Program-made: the position numbers and the translations under genes
Notes under the pieces: model-generated
What the model was told of the DNA's origin: nothing
The model's input: only the letters and a program-made list of their open reading frames with translations
Databases searched by the model: none
Part shown: piece after piece, positions 43,317 to 52,657 of the stretch
Position numbering within the stretch: position 1 is the stretch's first letter
Layout of the letters: each line of letters opens with the position of its first letter
Assembly (NCBI GenBank): GCA_011049545.1
Contig: DRHQ01000064.1
Location: 45,025 to 109,024 of the forward strand
Direction: 5' to 3'
Length of the DNA stretch: 64,000 bases
Source of the DNA: Candidatus Aminicenantota bacterium
GTDB lineage: Bacteria; Acidobacteriota; Aminicenantia; Aminicenantales; Aminicenantaceae

Positions 43317-46175
43317 TCAGGATTTGTTCTTCTTTTTCAGGGCTTTCAGTATTTTTTCAGGCGTTATCGGAAGTTCCTTTATCCATACTCCGGTAGCATT
43401 CGCTATTGCATGGGCTACTGCGGCCAGGACGGGCAAAGTAGCCCCTTCTCCAATTTCCTTGGCTCCATAAGGGCCTTCTGGCTCGTAGGACTCAACAATC
43501 CCGCTGAAGATTTCAGGTGCATCTTTTGCAGTCATGAGCAAGTAGTCATGCAGGTTGGGATTTAAAATGTTACCTTTTCCGTCATACATAACTTCTTCCA
43601 TGATGGTCTCGCCCGTACCCATGACTACAGCTCCCTCAACTTGTCCATGCACGGCCTGGGGATTGACAGGAGTGCCACAGTCATGATAATCGGTGAATTT
43701 TTCAATTCTTACCTTCCCTGTTTCCAGATCTACGCTACATTCACAGACAGAGCTTCCGAAAGAATAGGCTGGACTTGTTCCCACAGCCGCCCCCTTGTAA
43801 TCTCCTCCAAGTCCTTCTGGAGGCTTATACCAGCCCGTGCCTACAAGGGGTCCGCGCTCGTTAAAATACCTCCGTGCAGCCTCTGCCCATCCCATCCGTT
43901 TTAACTTATCCTTCTTATGAAATATATGATTATCTCTTGCCTCAAGTTCTTGATGGTTGCAGTTCCAGATTTTAGAGGCAACGGCAAAAATCTTTTTGAG
44001 AACACCTTGACTTGCCTGAACAACTGCATTTCCTCCCATCAAAGTAGTTCTTGAAGAGTAGGCACCCAAATCTAGGGGACTAATGTCAGAATCTTCGGTC
44101 CTGATGCGGACTTTATGAAGGCTTATGCCCAGAGCTTCGGCACACATCTGAGAAAGAACGGTCGATGAACCCTGACCTATTTCTGCTGCCTGGATGAGAA
44201 GGACCGCGGCTTCGCCATCTTCGCTTATTTTGACTATGGCATTTGAATGGGGAAAAACAGATTTTTTTAAAAATGCTTCAGGTTTTTTCTCGGAGCTTCT
44301 CTGGACCTGCCCCCTGTAGATAGCATAGCCTGCTCCTGAGACAAAGCCACCACAGCCAATTCCTATTCCTTTTCCCGGGGGAAGCTTGCCGTATTTTTCT
44401 CTCCAGCCGGACTTTTTCGCCACTTTTTTCAGAGTGGCCTTAATTTCGCAACTTCGAATATCCAGGTCATTGCAAGTCCGTGTATCGGGATCCATGGCAT
44501 TGCGAAGACGTATGGCGACGGGATCAATCTCCAAGTCATCAGCGATCATATTGAGTAAACTCTCAAACGCAAAACGAGGCTGAGGAGTGCCGTGGCCGCG
44601 CATGGCGCCGCAGGCTGGCTTATTAGTCATAATCCTGTACCCCTCGTATCTATAATTCGGGATATGGTAGAGTGTAGGGATCATGGCGCCTGCATAGTAG
44701 GCAGTTATAATCCCGAAAGAAGTATAAGCACCTCCGTCAAGGTAAATCTTGCTTTTGACAGCGGTTATCCTTCCATCTTTTTTTACACCGATTTTAAATT
44801 TCATGTACTGCTTGTGTCTTCCGCGGCCGTAAAGAAACATCTCTTCGCGACTGTAGACCATCTTCACTGGTCTCCCTGTCTTTTTCGAAGCGATGGAGGT
44901 GATCAAATCAAGAGGGGTTGTCCCGGCTTTCCCGCCAAATCCTCCTCCCACAGGAGGCCGGATGATACGAATTTCCCCTAAAGGAATATCAAGCACCCGG
45001 GCGACCATATAATGAACGTAATGAGGAACCTGGGTAGAGGAATAGAGCACAAGATTAGAACCATCATTTTCCCAATAAGCGATAGAAGCATGGGGCTCTA
45101 GCGGATTCTGGTAGACATGATTCCCGACGAACTCCTCTTCTCTAGTATGATGCGCCTCTTTGAATCCTTTTTCGATGGCGCCGAAATGATAGTCAACATG
45201 AGTATTGATGTTATTTTTATATCTCTCATGAAGCTGGGGAGCTCCTTCTTTTAGAGCCTCAACTGGACTAAACACGGCCGGAAGCTCTTCGTATTCTACT
45301 TTAATAAGGCCTAAAGCTTTCTCTGCTGTTTCCTCATCCAAGGCTATAACGGCTGCCACCTCATCACCGACATGGCGCACCCGATCTTTGGCCAGCACAT
45401 GCTCATCATAGCGTGCTGGGGAAACACCATAAGTAATATCGGGGACATCTTTCCCTGTTAAAACTAATTTGACTCCAGGAAGAGCTTCTGCCTTTCTTGT
45501 ATCAATCTTTTTGATCCGTCCGTGAGGGATGGGAGAATGGAGGATTTTTCCATAGAGCATGTTCTTAAAATAATAATCTGCTGTAAATTTAGCCTGGCCT
45601 GTGACTTTAGCCGCTGCATCCACCCGGGGCACGCTTTTGCCCACAGTATGATGCTTGCTAAGGTCATCTGAAAGAGGTTGTCTTTCTTTTATTTTTATGT
45701 ATTTTTTCCATTCCTTCACAGCTTCAATAATGCGCGTGTAACCTGTGCAACGGCAAAGATTTCCAGAGAGAGCTTCCTTTATTTCCTCATCTGATGGGTC
45801 TGGATTGCATTTTATCAGCGCTACAGCACTGAGTATCATCCCGGGCGTACAAAAACCGCACTGGACTGCTCCGTGGTTCATAAAGGCCCGCTGTAAGGGA
45901 TGCAACTTTCCTTCTTGATCGACGCCCTCAATAGTGGTTATCTCAACTCCTTCACAGGATGCTGCCAGAAGGAGGCAACTGTTCCGAGGCTCTCCGTCCA
46001 CAAGGACTGTACAAGCACCGCATACTCCAAGGTTGCATCCTTTTTTAGTCCCTGTGAGTCTCAGCTTGTCTCTAAGGACATCCAGAAGAGTTTCTCCATC
46101 TTTAACTGCAACAGAGTGTTCTTCGCCGTTTACCTTGAGGACAACGATGTTATATTTTCCTTTGTTTCTTTCCAT
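43317..46175 (-). CDS. Fused [2Fe-2S]/molybdopterin hydroxylase, possibly acting on an aromatic acyl-CoA or acid
   Basis: The 952-residue protein joins a two-cluster iron-sulfur domain (Cys47, 52, 55, 67; Cys106, 109, 141, 143) with a complete xanthine-oxidase-type catalytic domain from about 175 (VGKSVPRVDAAAKVTGQAKF, PPVGGGFGGKAG, GAMRGHGTPQ, and the late GAKEIGEGAT with its glutamate). No Tat signal is present, so it is cytoplasmic, unlike the two hydroxylases at 17-23 kb. With the FAD subunit 5 nt upstream it forms a complete enzyme. Its place beside benzoyl-CoA reductase suggests removal of a ring hydroxyl, as 4-hydroxybenzoyl-CoA reductase does, or hydroxylation of an N-heterocycle. The fusion and the FAD partner without an extra cluster differ from known HcrABC. 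Confidence 0.82.
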   Translation of the reverse strand: MERNKGKYNIVVLKVNGEEHSVAVKDGETLLDVLRDKLRLTGTKKGCNLGVCGACTVLVDGEPRNSCLLLAASCEGVEITTIEGVDQEGKLHPLQRAFMNHGAVQCGFCTPGMILSAVALIKCNPDPSDEEIKEALSGNLCRCTGYTRIIEAVKEWKKYIKIKERQPLSDDLSKHHTVGKSVPRVDAAAKVTGQAKFTADYYFKNMLYGKILHSPIPHGRIKKIDTRKAEALPGVKLVLTGKDVPDITYGVSPARYDEHVLAKDRVRHVGDEVAAVIALDEETAEKALGLIKVEYEELPAVFSPVEALKEGAPQLHERYKNNINTHVDYHFGAIEKGFKEAHHTREEEFVGNHVYQNPLEPHASIAYWENDGSNLVLYSSTQVPHYVHYMVARVLDIPLGEIRIIRPPVGGGFGGKAGTTPLDLITSIASKKTGRPVKMVYSREEMFLYGRGRHKQYMKFKIGVKKDGRITAVKSKIYLDGGAYTSFGIITAYYAGAMIPTLYHIPNYRYEGYRIMTNKPACGAMRGHGTPQPRFAFESLLNMIADDLEIDPVAIRLRNAMDPDTRTCNDLDIRSCEIKATLKKVAKKSGWREKYGKLPPGKGIGIGCGGFVSGAGYAIYRGQVQRSSEKKPEAFLKKSVFPHSNAIVKISEDGEAAVLLIQAAEIGQGSSTVLSQMCAEALGISLHKVRIRTEDSDISPLDLGAYSSRTTLMGGNAVVQASQGVLKKIFAVASKIWNCNHQELEARDNHIFHKKDKLKRMGWAEAARRYFNERGPLVGTGWYKPPEGLGGDYKGAAVGTSPAYSFGSSVCECSVDLETGKVRIEKFTDYHDCGTPVNPQAVHGQVEGAVVMGTGETIMEEVMYDGKGNILNPNLHDYLLMTAKDAPEIFSGIVESYEPEGPYGAKEIGEGATLPVLAAVAHAIANATGVWIKELPITPEKILKALKKKNKS

Positions 46176-46180
46176 AGAAG

Positions 46181-47065
46181 CTACTCTTTAGTCCTGGATT
46201 TTCGTTGAGCTTGCAACAATGCTTCAGTCAAGGCTCTACGGGTTAGGATAGAGATCAATTCTTTTCTGTACCAGATAGAGCCTCTTATATCCGAGATTGG
46301 CTTTGCTTCTTTTTTTGCCATTAAGGATGCCTCTTCGAAGAGGCTTTGAGAGGGTTCTTTACCAGACAGGAATTCAGAGGTTTTCAAAGCCTCGATAGGA
46401 GTGGGAGCGACAGCTCCGAGAACGACGGCTACCCTGTCTATTTTTCCGTCTTTGAGAGTAAGTCTGGAGGCGACAGAAGCAACTGCAAGAGCATTGGCTT
46501 CCCGAAGAGCGAATTTTTGATACGAGATTCCAGTGTTGGGTGGAGGGAAGGGGACAAAAATAAAGGTCAACAATTCCCCTGTTTGACATATTGTTTCTCT
46601 TGGGCCCGCGAATAATTTAGTAAGAGTAACTTCGCGAAATGACTCTGAACACCGAAGCTCAACTGTCGCATCCGCTGCTATTAGCGAGGGAGGAAGGTCT
46701 GCAGAAGGAACGGCACTTGAGATATTCCCACCAATAGTTGCCATAGAGCGAATCTGGCAGGAAGCCATGGACCTGGCAGCATCAGCAAGAGCCGGGATGT
46801 GCTGGTTTATAAGGGAACTGGATATTATTTCTTGAGCCGTCACCATGGCTCCGATACGAATCCCTTTGTCTTCTTTCCCAATCCCTCTGAGATCTTCTAT
46901 CTTCTGAAGAGAAATAATGTCCCTGGCTTCTATCAAACCTTGTTTCATATCCACAAAGAGGTCTGTCCCCCCAGCTGCAATCCGAGCCTCCTTGAGTTCT
47001 TCTAAGAGTTTAAAAGCCTCAGCTAAGCTTTGTGGAGAGTGAAGTCTTATTTCAGAGAGAATCAT
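46181..47065 (-). CDS. FAD subunit of the fused molybdenum hydroxylase
   Basis: The 294-residue protein has AAGGTDLFVDMKQG (35-48) and ATIGGNISSAVPSADLPPSL, the two FAD pyrophosphate loops of the CoxM/XdhB family, and a normal C-terminal domain. The cysteine insertion for a [4Fe-4S] cluster seen in PaoB and HcrB is absent, so electrons would leave via FAD alone, probably to NAD(P) or ferredoxin. It lies 5 nt upstream of the catalytic gene. The ATG has no clear ribosome site. Confidence 0.87.
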   Translation of the reverse strand: MILSEIRLHSPQSLAEAFKLLEELKEARIAAGGTDLFVDMKQGLIEARDIISLQKIEDLRGIGKEDKGIRIGAMVTAQEIISSSLINQHIPALADAARSMASCQIRSMATIGGNISSAVPSADLPPSLIAADATVELRCSESFREVTLTKLFAGPRETICQTGELLTFIFVPFPPPNTGISYQKFALREANALAVASVASRLTLKDGKIDRVAVVLGAVAPTPIEALKTSEFLSGKEPSQSLFEEASLMAKKEAKPISDIRGSIWYRKELISILTRRALTEALLQAQRKSRTKE

Positions 47066-47176
47066 CTGGGTGTCTTTGCTCAGTCTGCTTCCTTAATAAA
47101 CGTAAAAAACTGTCGGTAAATTCTTATCTCTTTAACCTTCCTAATTCTATTGGTGCGTATGTTTCAAGGGCGACTT

Positions 47177-47611
47177 TTACGCTTTCTCGAACACATAATT
47201 CAGCTGCCCATTCGGCAGCTTGTTGACTACTGTCTTCATTTCCATGCCAAGCTTAACTTCATCGTCAGGGATATCGCCGGCCAGTCTGCCGAAGATTTTA
47301 TGATCTCCATAGTCGACAAGTGCGATGCTATAAGGCAAATCTCCTTCGAACCCGACAGGAGCATACTTCAGTTTGCTGTATGATACGAGCTTCCCTTTCC
47401 CGGATACTTCAAACCATTCCACGTTTCTGGAAAGACAATGATAGCAGTCAGCCCTGGGCGGAAAAAAGACCATCCCACAGTCTTGGCAGCAGGTGCCCAT
47501 GACTTTGCCCTTTTCCAGGAAATCTATAAAGTCATTCACCTTAGTGACGGAGGTAAAGCTAACCGTCCCAAATTTTTTAAACCGATCATCTATCTCTTTC
47601 TTCTTACTCAT
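47177..47611 (-). CDS. Zn-ribbon OB-fold protein (DUF35), partner of the adjacent thiolase
   Basis: The protein has 144 residues from the ATG at 47611, chosen because GGGAGGTGA lies 6 nt upstream; an earlier in-frame start adds eleven residues. A rubredoxin-like zinc ribbon (CCQDCGMVFFPPRADCYHC) is followed by an OB fold (GKGKLVSYSKL). DUF35 proteins act with SCP2-type thiolases, for example in steroid side-chain breakdown, helping bind acyl-CoA. Here the thiolase gene ends 5 nt before it, which supports a complex of the two. Confidence 0.87.
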   Translation of the reverse strand: MSKKKEIDDRFKKFGTVSFTSVTKVNDFIDFLEKGKVMGTCCQDCGMVFFPPRADCYHCLSRNVEWFEVSGKGKLVSYSKLKYAPVGFEGDLPYSIALVDYGDHKIFGRLAGDIPDDEVKLGMEMKTVVNKLPNGQLNYVFEKA

Positions 47612-47615
47612 CTCT

Positions 47616-48782
47616 TCACCTCCCAAGAATAGTGACATTTCCATATAGGCCCACTCCGCCGATGTTATGGACCAATCCTACTCCCGGATCCTTGACCTGC
47701 ATCTTTCCCGCATCACCTCTGAGCTGAAGGACAATTGTCCTGATCTGGGATCCACCGGTTGCACCAATAGGATGACCTTTGGATAGCAAGCCTCCATCCA
47801 CATTTACAGGTATACTTCCTTCTTTGTAAGTCTCCTTACTACTTATGAGTTCCCTTCCTTCTCCTGGCTTGGCAAAGCCCAGGTCTTCATAGGCCAGTAT
47901 TTCTGAGATAGTGAAACAATCATGAACCTCTGCTACATCAATATCTTTTGGAGTTACACCGGCCATTTTATAAGCTTGTTCAGAGGCCTGACGGGCTACG
48001 GCCAGCCCCGTAATCAGATCCCTTCCGGCCATGTTAACACTGGCTGATGCGGCACCTAATCCCAGAATCCAAACTGGTTGTTTCGAAAGAGCCTTAGCTT
48101 TTTCTTCTGTGGCTACTATAAGGCAGGAGCTTCCATCTGCGTTGGCACAGCAATCTCCTACGCGAAGAGGGCTGGCTACCGGACCAGACATGAAATGCGC
48201 TGGATCATTGAACATCTCAAGCGTTACCGGTTTGCGGAACAGCGCTTTTTCGTTGATCGGGCCATATGTAGCAGCCTTCACCCTAATAAGAGCCAGGTCG
48301 TCAAGAGTGGTTCCGTACTTTTCCATGTGAGCCTTAGCAAACATGGCGTAATAAGCAGGCATCATCGTGCCGAATGGACTTTCCCACTGAATATCAGCTC
48401 CCCGGCCCATACGTTCCTGAGATTCTGCCGAGGAAATCTCTGACATTTTCTGAAAACCCAGAACTGCCACTACATCATGAAGGCCTGATTTCACTAAAGA
48501 ATAAGCCATTCTCAAGCCCGTGCTTGTTGAGGAGCACAAACTCTCTAAATAGCAGGTTGGTTGAGGGATGAGACCGAGGTATTCAGCAAACACCCCTGAT
48601 GGTGAGCGCTGCTTGTCGTACTCAGGTGCCGAACAAATAATAGAAGCATCGATATCACCAACAGAAACTTTTGCATCCTCCACAGCTTCCTTAAATCCCT
48701 CAAAGGCAAGCTCTCTGATCGAGCCGGGATACCCCCGGACAAAAGCACTCTGTCCGACGCCGATAATCGCTACTTTTTCCAT
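47616..48782 (-). CDS. SCP2/OB-partnered thiolase (acetyl-CoA acyltransferase type)
   Basis: The 388-residue protein has the acyl-enzyme cysteine in LESLCSSTSTG (Cys83), the conserved VHDCFTISE, and GLLSKGHPIGATGGSQ with the histidine base near 338. This is the DUF35-associated thiolase class. In the benzoyl-CoA route a thiolase is needed to cut 3-oxopimelyl-CoA and again to split acetoacetyl-CoA; which this does is not visible. The next gene encodes its Zn-ribbon partner, 5 nt away, and an SDR gene lies 11 nt upstream. Confidence 0.87.
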   Translation of the reverse strand: MEKVAIIGVGQSAFVRGYPGSIRELAFEGFKEAVEDAKVSVGDIDASIICSAPEYDKQRSPSGVFAEYLGLIPQPTCYLESLCSSTSTGLRMAYSLVKSGLHDVVAVLGFQKMSEISSAESQERMGRGADIQWESPFGTMMPAYYAMFAKAHMEKYGTTLDDLALIRVKAATYGPINEKALFRKPVTLEMFNDPAHFMSGPVASPLRVGDCCANADGSSCLIVATEEKAKALSKQPVWILGLGAASASVNMAGRDLITGLAVARQASEQAYKMAGVTPKDIDVAEVHDCFTISEILAYEDLGFAKPGEGRELISSKETYKEGSIPVNVDGGLLSKGHPIGATGGSQIRTIVLQLRGDAGKMQVKDPGVGLVHNIGGVGLYGNVTILGR

Positions 48783-48793
48783 AAATTACCTAC

Positions 48794-49537
48794 CTAAATG
48801 TATTGGCCTCCATCGACTTTAATGACCTCTCCTGTGATATGGCGAGCTTTCTCACTGCAGAGGAAAGAAACCAGATAGGCAACATCTTCTGGTTTTCCAA
48901 GTGAGTTAAAAACAGTCTCTGAGAGAGAACTCTGTTTAAAATCGTCAGGCATATTTTTAATCATATCCGTTTCAATCAAGCCTGGAGCCACCGCATTAAC
49001 ATTGACTTTTGATCTTCCCAGTTCTTTGGCTACAGTCTTGGTCAAGCCGATTGTTCCTGCTTTGGCCGCAGTATAATTCGACTGTCCAAATCTGCCTCTC
49101 ATAGCATTTATAGAAGTGATGTTTATGATTTTCCCTGACTTCTGTTCTTTAAAAACCGGGGCCGCAGCCCTGATAAAATTAAAGGTTCCTTTAAGATCAA
49201 CATTAATAACAGCATCCCATTGTTCTTCAGTCATCTTCCAAATCACTCCATCCCAGTTCATACCCTCATTGTTCACTAAAATATCTAAACGGCCAAATTT
49301 ATCTATAACACCTTTAACCAGCGTCTGGACTGCTTCAAAATCAGAAATATCAACTTTGTACTCTTGGGCTCTGTGGCCCATGGCCCTTATCTTATCGACA
49401 ATTGCTTTTGCCTCTTTCTCATGTTTCCGGTAAGTTAAGGCCACATCTGCCCCGTTTTGGGCTAAATCCAAGGAGATACTGGCGCCGATGCCCAGGTTGC
49501 CCCCAGTTACAAGGGCTACCTTTCCCTTTAGATCCAT
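48794..49537 (-). CDS. Short-chain dehydrogenase/reductase, FabG or 3-hydroxyacyl-CoA dehydrogenase-like
   Basis: The protein has 247 residues from the ATG at 49537, which has AGGAGG upstream. Nucleotide loop TGGNLGIGAS (11-20); catalytic Ser142, Tyr155 and Lys159 in TSINAMRGRFGQSNYTAAKAG split across 141-161. The usual NNAG is NNEG. C-terminal VNAVAPGLIETDM and EVIKVDGG are normal. Such enzymes reduce 3-oxoacyl thioesters or oxidise 3-hydroxyacyl-CoA. Next to a thiolase and the ring-opening hydrolase, oxidation of 3-hydroxypimelyl-CoA to 3-oxopimelyl-CoA is a good candidate step, by inference. Confidence 0.85.
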   Translation of the reverse strand: MDLKGKVALVTGGNLGIGASISLDLAQNGADVALTYRKHEKEAKAIVDKIRAMGHRAQEYKVDISDFEAVQTLVKGVIDKFGRLDILVNNEGMNWDGVIWKMTEEQWDAVINVDLKGTFNFIRAAAPVFKEQKSGKIINITSINAMRGRFGQSNYTAAKAGTIGLTKTVAKELGRSKVNVNAVAPGLIETDMIKNMPDDFKQSSLSETVFNSLGKPEDVAYLVSFLCSEKARHITGEVIKVDGGQYI

Positions 49538-49574
49538 TTTATTCCTCCTTTTATTCAATTATTTCTTTTACATA

Positions 49575-49740
49575 AGGTGGGCTTGATAAATCAAGCCCCT
49601 ACAATCCATTTTTATCTCCATAAGGTGGACTTGATAAATCAAGCCCCTACAATATAAATATATCAGATTTGATGAATCAAACTCCTATAATTCCTTTTTT
49701 GCATTCATTCAATGGGCTTGATAAATCTAACCTCTACAAT
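49575..49740. repeat. Cluster of four GTAG-type palindromes between oah and the SDR gene
   Basis: Copies at 49575-49605 and 49622-49652 are near perfect (GGTGGGCTTGATAAATCAAG then CCCCTACAA; the second has A for G at one place). Copies at 49665-49692 and 49712-49740 are mutated on both arms. All four point the same way and fill the whole gene gap. Confidence 0.88.
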
Positions 49741-49745
49741 TTGCT

Positions 49746-50876
49746 TTATTCTTTAGGTTTGGGCAAGACTGCTTCCATAAAAGCCTCATCCACCGTCTTT
49801 CCTTCAGCGATGAGCTGCCTGTACTTAATAAAGTCAATAACGTCCTGCCCGGTTATCTTCTTTGTATTAAAAGCCTGGAAGCCCAAATACGCCTCTGTGG
49901 TCATGTTTACAGCCAGCCAATGACGGTTGTAATTTTTTGCCATATCCCAGAAATATTTCTTTTTCGCTCTTACGCTGTCGAGAGTTTTTATCAGGCAACC
50001 TGGAAAGAGGTTGGCAAATTTCCAGATTACATCATTCACAGCTTTATCTAAAAGCTCCAAATCAATTGAGGCTGTTTTGAGAAACTCCCTTGCTTTTTTT
50101 CCTTCTTCTCCTTTGAGAACCTCTCCATAGGCAATTTCTCCATCTTCAATATATTTATCCGTAATTACTGCAGGATTGCGGATGAACTTCCCATCCTTTT
50201 TTACTACTGCAGTTACTTGACTGATCATGCCAAGCCTTTTCATCTTATAGGCACTCCACAATTCACAGGAAACGCAATTCCAGATGGCATCTTCAATGCT
50301 CAAGAACCAGGGGAGAAAATCTGAAGAGCCTCCGTCCGGAGCTGATCCGTGCCGGGGGCCGGCTTGACCAAAAATAGCGGTATCAGCGGAAATAGCTGTG
50401 TCACAGGCCATGCCTATTTCTTGACCGCCGGCGATTCTCATCCCGTTTACACGGCATATTGTCGGTTTCTTACACAGGAGGATAGAATCAACCATCCCGT
50501 TGAAAAGGTCCATGTATTCTCCGTATTCATTGGGCTTTCCAGAATAATATTCTGCATACTCCTTAGTATTGCCCCCGGTACAGAAGGCTTTGTTCCCAAC
50601 AGCAGTAAATACAACCGCTACCACACTCCTATCCAGAGAAGCGTTCTGAAACCCAGCGATAACTCCCTTCACCATCTTGGTCGTGTATGAATTGTATTGA
50701 GCAGGATTGTTGAGGATAATCCAGGCAGAATAAAGACCTTTAATCTCTTTACCTGAAGCATCGATGATAGGCCTCTTCTCATACATAGTACAAGGAGGTT
50801 CTGTTCCCCAATGTTCTTTCCCCCAGAGAGAATGGTCTTTGAGCTCTTTATCCTTTTTCAGCCAATCTAAACCCAT
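49746..50876 (-). CDS. oah: 6-oxocyclohex-1-ene-1-carbonyl-CoA hydrolase (ring cleavage)
   Basis: The 376-residue crotonase-family protein has the signature phrases of Oah/BamA: GTEPPCTMYEKRP, GLYSAWIILNNPAQYNSYTT, NKAFCTGGNTKEYAEYYSG, RIAGGQEIGMACD and AGPRHGSAPDGGSSDFLPW. These separate it from ordinary enoyl-CoA hydratases. It adds water twice to 6-oxocyclohex-1-ene-1-carbonyl-CoA, opening the ring to 3-hydroxypimelyl-CoA, and is a widely used marker of anaerobic aromatic degradation. AGGAGG precedes the ATG. The symporter gene lies 108 nt upstream on the same strand. Confidence 0.95.
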   Translation of the reverse strand: MGLDWLKKDKELKDHSLWGKEHWGTEPPCTMYEKRPIIDASGKEIKGLYSAWIILNNPAQYNSYTTKMVKGVIAGFQNASLDRSVVAVVFTAVGNKAFCTGGNTKEYAEYYSGKPNEYGEYMDLFNGMVDSILLCKKPTICRVNGMRIAGGQEIGMACDTAISADTAIFGQAGPRHGSAPDGGSSDFLPWFLSIEDAIWNCVSCELWSAYKMKRLGMISQVTAVVKKDGKFIRNPAVITDKYIEDGEIAYGEVLKGEEGKKAREFLKTASIDLELLDKAVNDVIWKFANLFPGCLIKTLDSVRAKKKYFWDMAKNYNRHWLAVNMTTEAYLGFQAFNTKKITGQDVIDFIKYRQLIAEGKTVDEAFMEAVLPKPKE

Positions 50877-50984
50877 CTTTTCCTCCTTTTAATCAAAAAA
50901 TAATTACAGAACTTAACCACACCTAAAGCAATCTCTCAGTTTTCCCAGATAGAATACTAATTTCACAACGAATAAACGTCAAGC

Positions 50985-52397
50985 TCAAAGTGCTTTTATT
51001 TTTCTTTTATCTATAACGGCGATTAGAAAAAATGTCGCAAGGCTTACCATCCAGCAAAAATAGATTGGATGGATAAGGCCAATTCTTTGAAAAAAAGTCG
51101 AAATTTGAGGAAATATGAGCCAGACAGCAAGGGCAGCCATGGATGTAAGCAAAGTCCAGGCAGCATGAGCACGCCTGCATATTTTTGGCCAAAAAATTGT
51201 CATTAAAGTCACCAAAGTATAACCAGTAGTCAGAGAGAGCCCGAGAAGTAATGTTTTTAGAATATTGCCAGAAACAAAGTACGCAAGAAGATAGGTAAAA
51301 ACACTCAAAACAAGAACAGCAATTCGAGAGATTCTTCTTTCTTCTTTTTCCTCAAGATCAGGAGCCACAAACCTCTTTATTAAATCTCCCACGACCAATG
51401 TGGCACTCCCGACAAGAAGGACGGAAGCGGTGGAAACATCAGCAGCCCAGAGTCCAGCCAGAACAAGACCTGCCACTACAGGACTAAGACTCAAAACTAT
51501 TCGGGGTAGAGCTTCGGTGGCTATAATCTCTGGATGAAGAATTGTAGCTGCCATGCCTAGGATCGCACTTATGAAGCCTATTGGGAGAATAATCAATCCG
51601 CCTAAGATAAAACCTTTGCTGGCAGAAGAGGAGTCTTTAGCGGCAAAAGTAATCTGGACCACAGACTGAACTGAAAAGGCCATGGTAACCATAACCATGA
51701 ACCAGGCAATAATAAGCGGCCAACCGATTGCCCCAAGATCAAAACCAGGGTGCTCAGAAGGAAGCTTAGCCACAAGGGCTCCAAATCCTCCTATCTTTCT
51801 AACCGCTATAATTACTCCTAAAATGACTCCTACGTAGATGAGAATAACATTGATTATGTTAGTCAAACCTGCCGCCCAAAATCCGCCAATCAATGTTATC
51901 CCTATAAAAACCACTGCGGTAATAAACATGCCTTGCCTGAAACTAAACACATCGGGAAGGAGCGAAGAGAGGATAGCACCGCCGGCTACATACTGAACAG
52001 AAATAATTACTATCTGCAAGACGAGCTGACCTATGACACCTATGACCCGGCCTGATGTGCTGTAATGTCTTTCGAAAAGCTCAGGGAGGGTGGCTACCTC
52101 CATCCGGCGGTAGCGGCGAGCTACGATAAGACCGACTAAAATGGCCGCCACAGCCCAGGCAGCATTATACCAGCCTGCTGATATCCCAGTGTTGTAGGCT
52201 CCTTCTGCAACACCAATTGTGGAAGCACCTCCCACAGCCAGACCCGCAAGAAGGGAAGCAACTACCCAGAAAGGAAGATTCCTGCCAGCTAAAAGATAAG
52301 CAATCATCCCTCCTCTACTAAGTCGGCGCGTTAACCAGGTGATCACAAAGAGAAGGACAATGTAAACACAGACAATGCTTAGGGGAACCCAGTTCAT
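50985..52397 (-). CDS. Sodium/solute symporter (SSS family)
   Basis: The 470-residue protein has about 13 hydrophobic helices with the SSS family start (LSRGGMIAYLLAGRNLPFWV, then LLAGLAVGGASTIGVAEGAY) and the sodium-site helix GLWAADVSTASVLLVGS. It belongs to the group of SSS proteins that take up carboxylates and other solutes, but the substrate cannot be read. Its place between oah and an acyl-CoA synthetase suggests import of an aromatic acid, or acetate movement. The palindrome cluster at 52461-52657 lies upstream. Confidence 0.85.
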   Translation of the reverse strand: MNWVPLSIVCVYIVLLFVITWLTRRLSRGGMIAYLLAGRNLPFWVVASLLAGLAVGGASTIGVAEGAYNTGISAGWYNAAWAVAAILVGLIVARRYRRMEVATLPELFERHYSTSGRVIGVIGQLVLQIVIISVQYVAGGAILSSLLPDVFSFRQGMFITAVVFIGITLIGGFWAAGLTNIINVILIYVGVILGVIIAVRKIGGFGALVAKLPSEHPGFDLGAIGWPLIIAWFMVMVTMAFSVQSVVQITFAAKDSSSASKGFILGGLIILPIGFISAILGMAATILHPEIIATEALPRIVLSLSPVVAGLVLAGLWAADVSTASVLLVGSATLVVGDLIKRFVAPDLEEKEERRISRIAVLVLSVFTYLLAYFVSGNILKTLLLGLSLTTGYTLVTLMTIFWPKICRRAHAAWTLLTSMAALAVWLIFPQISTFFQRIGLIHPIYFCWMVSLATFFLIAVIDKRKIKAL

Positions 52398-52460
52398 GTT
52401 AAATGCTTACGTTTTACAGACCTGAAAAATCAAATCCTAACAATCATTGTTTATATTCAT

Positions 52461-52657
52461 AAGGTGGGCTTGATAAATCAAGCCCCTACAATATCAAAAC
52501 AAATCCTGCTCAAAAGTGCGGGACTGATAAATCAAGCCCCTACAATATCAAAACAAATCCTGCTCAAAAGTGTGGGACTGATAAATCAAACCTCTGCATT
52601 AACTATAAATCATTGAATATATTTTAAAAGGTGGGCTTGATAAATCAAGCCCCTACG
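52461..52657. repeat. Four GTAG-type palindromes, two in a 54-base tandem repeat
   Basis: Copies at 52461-52492, 52512-52545, 52566-52600 and 52628-52657. The middle two lie in a tandem duplication of a 54-base unit (52491-52544 and 52545-52598, starting AATATCAAAACAAATCCTGC). The last copy overlaps the end of the upstream acyl-CoA synthetase gene: its GTAGGGGCTTGA gives the final codons Val-Gly-Ala and the TGA stop at 52645-52647. Confidence 0.88.
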
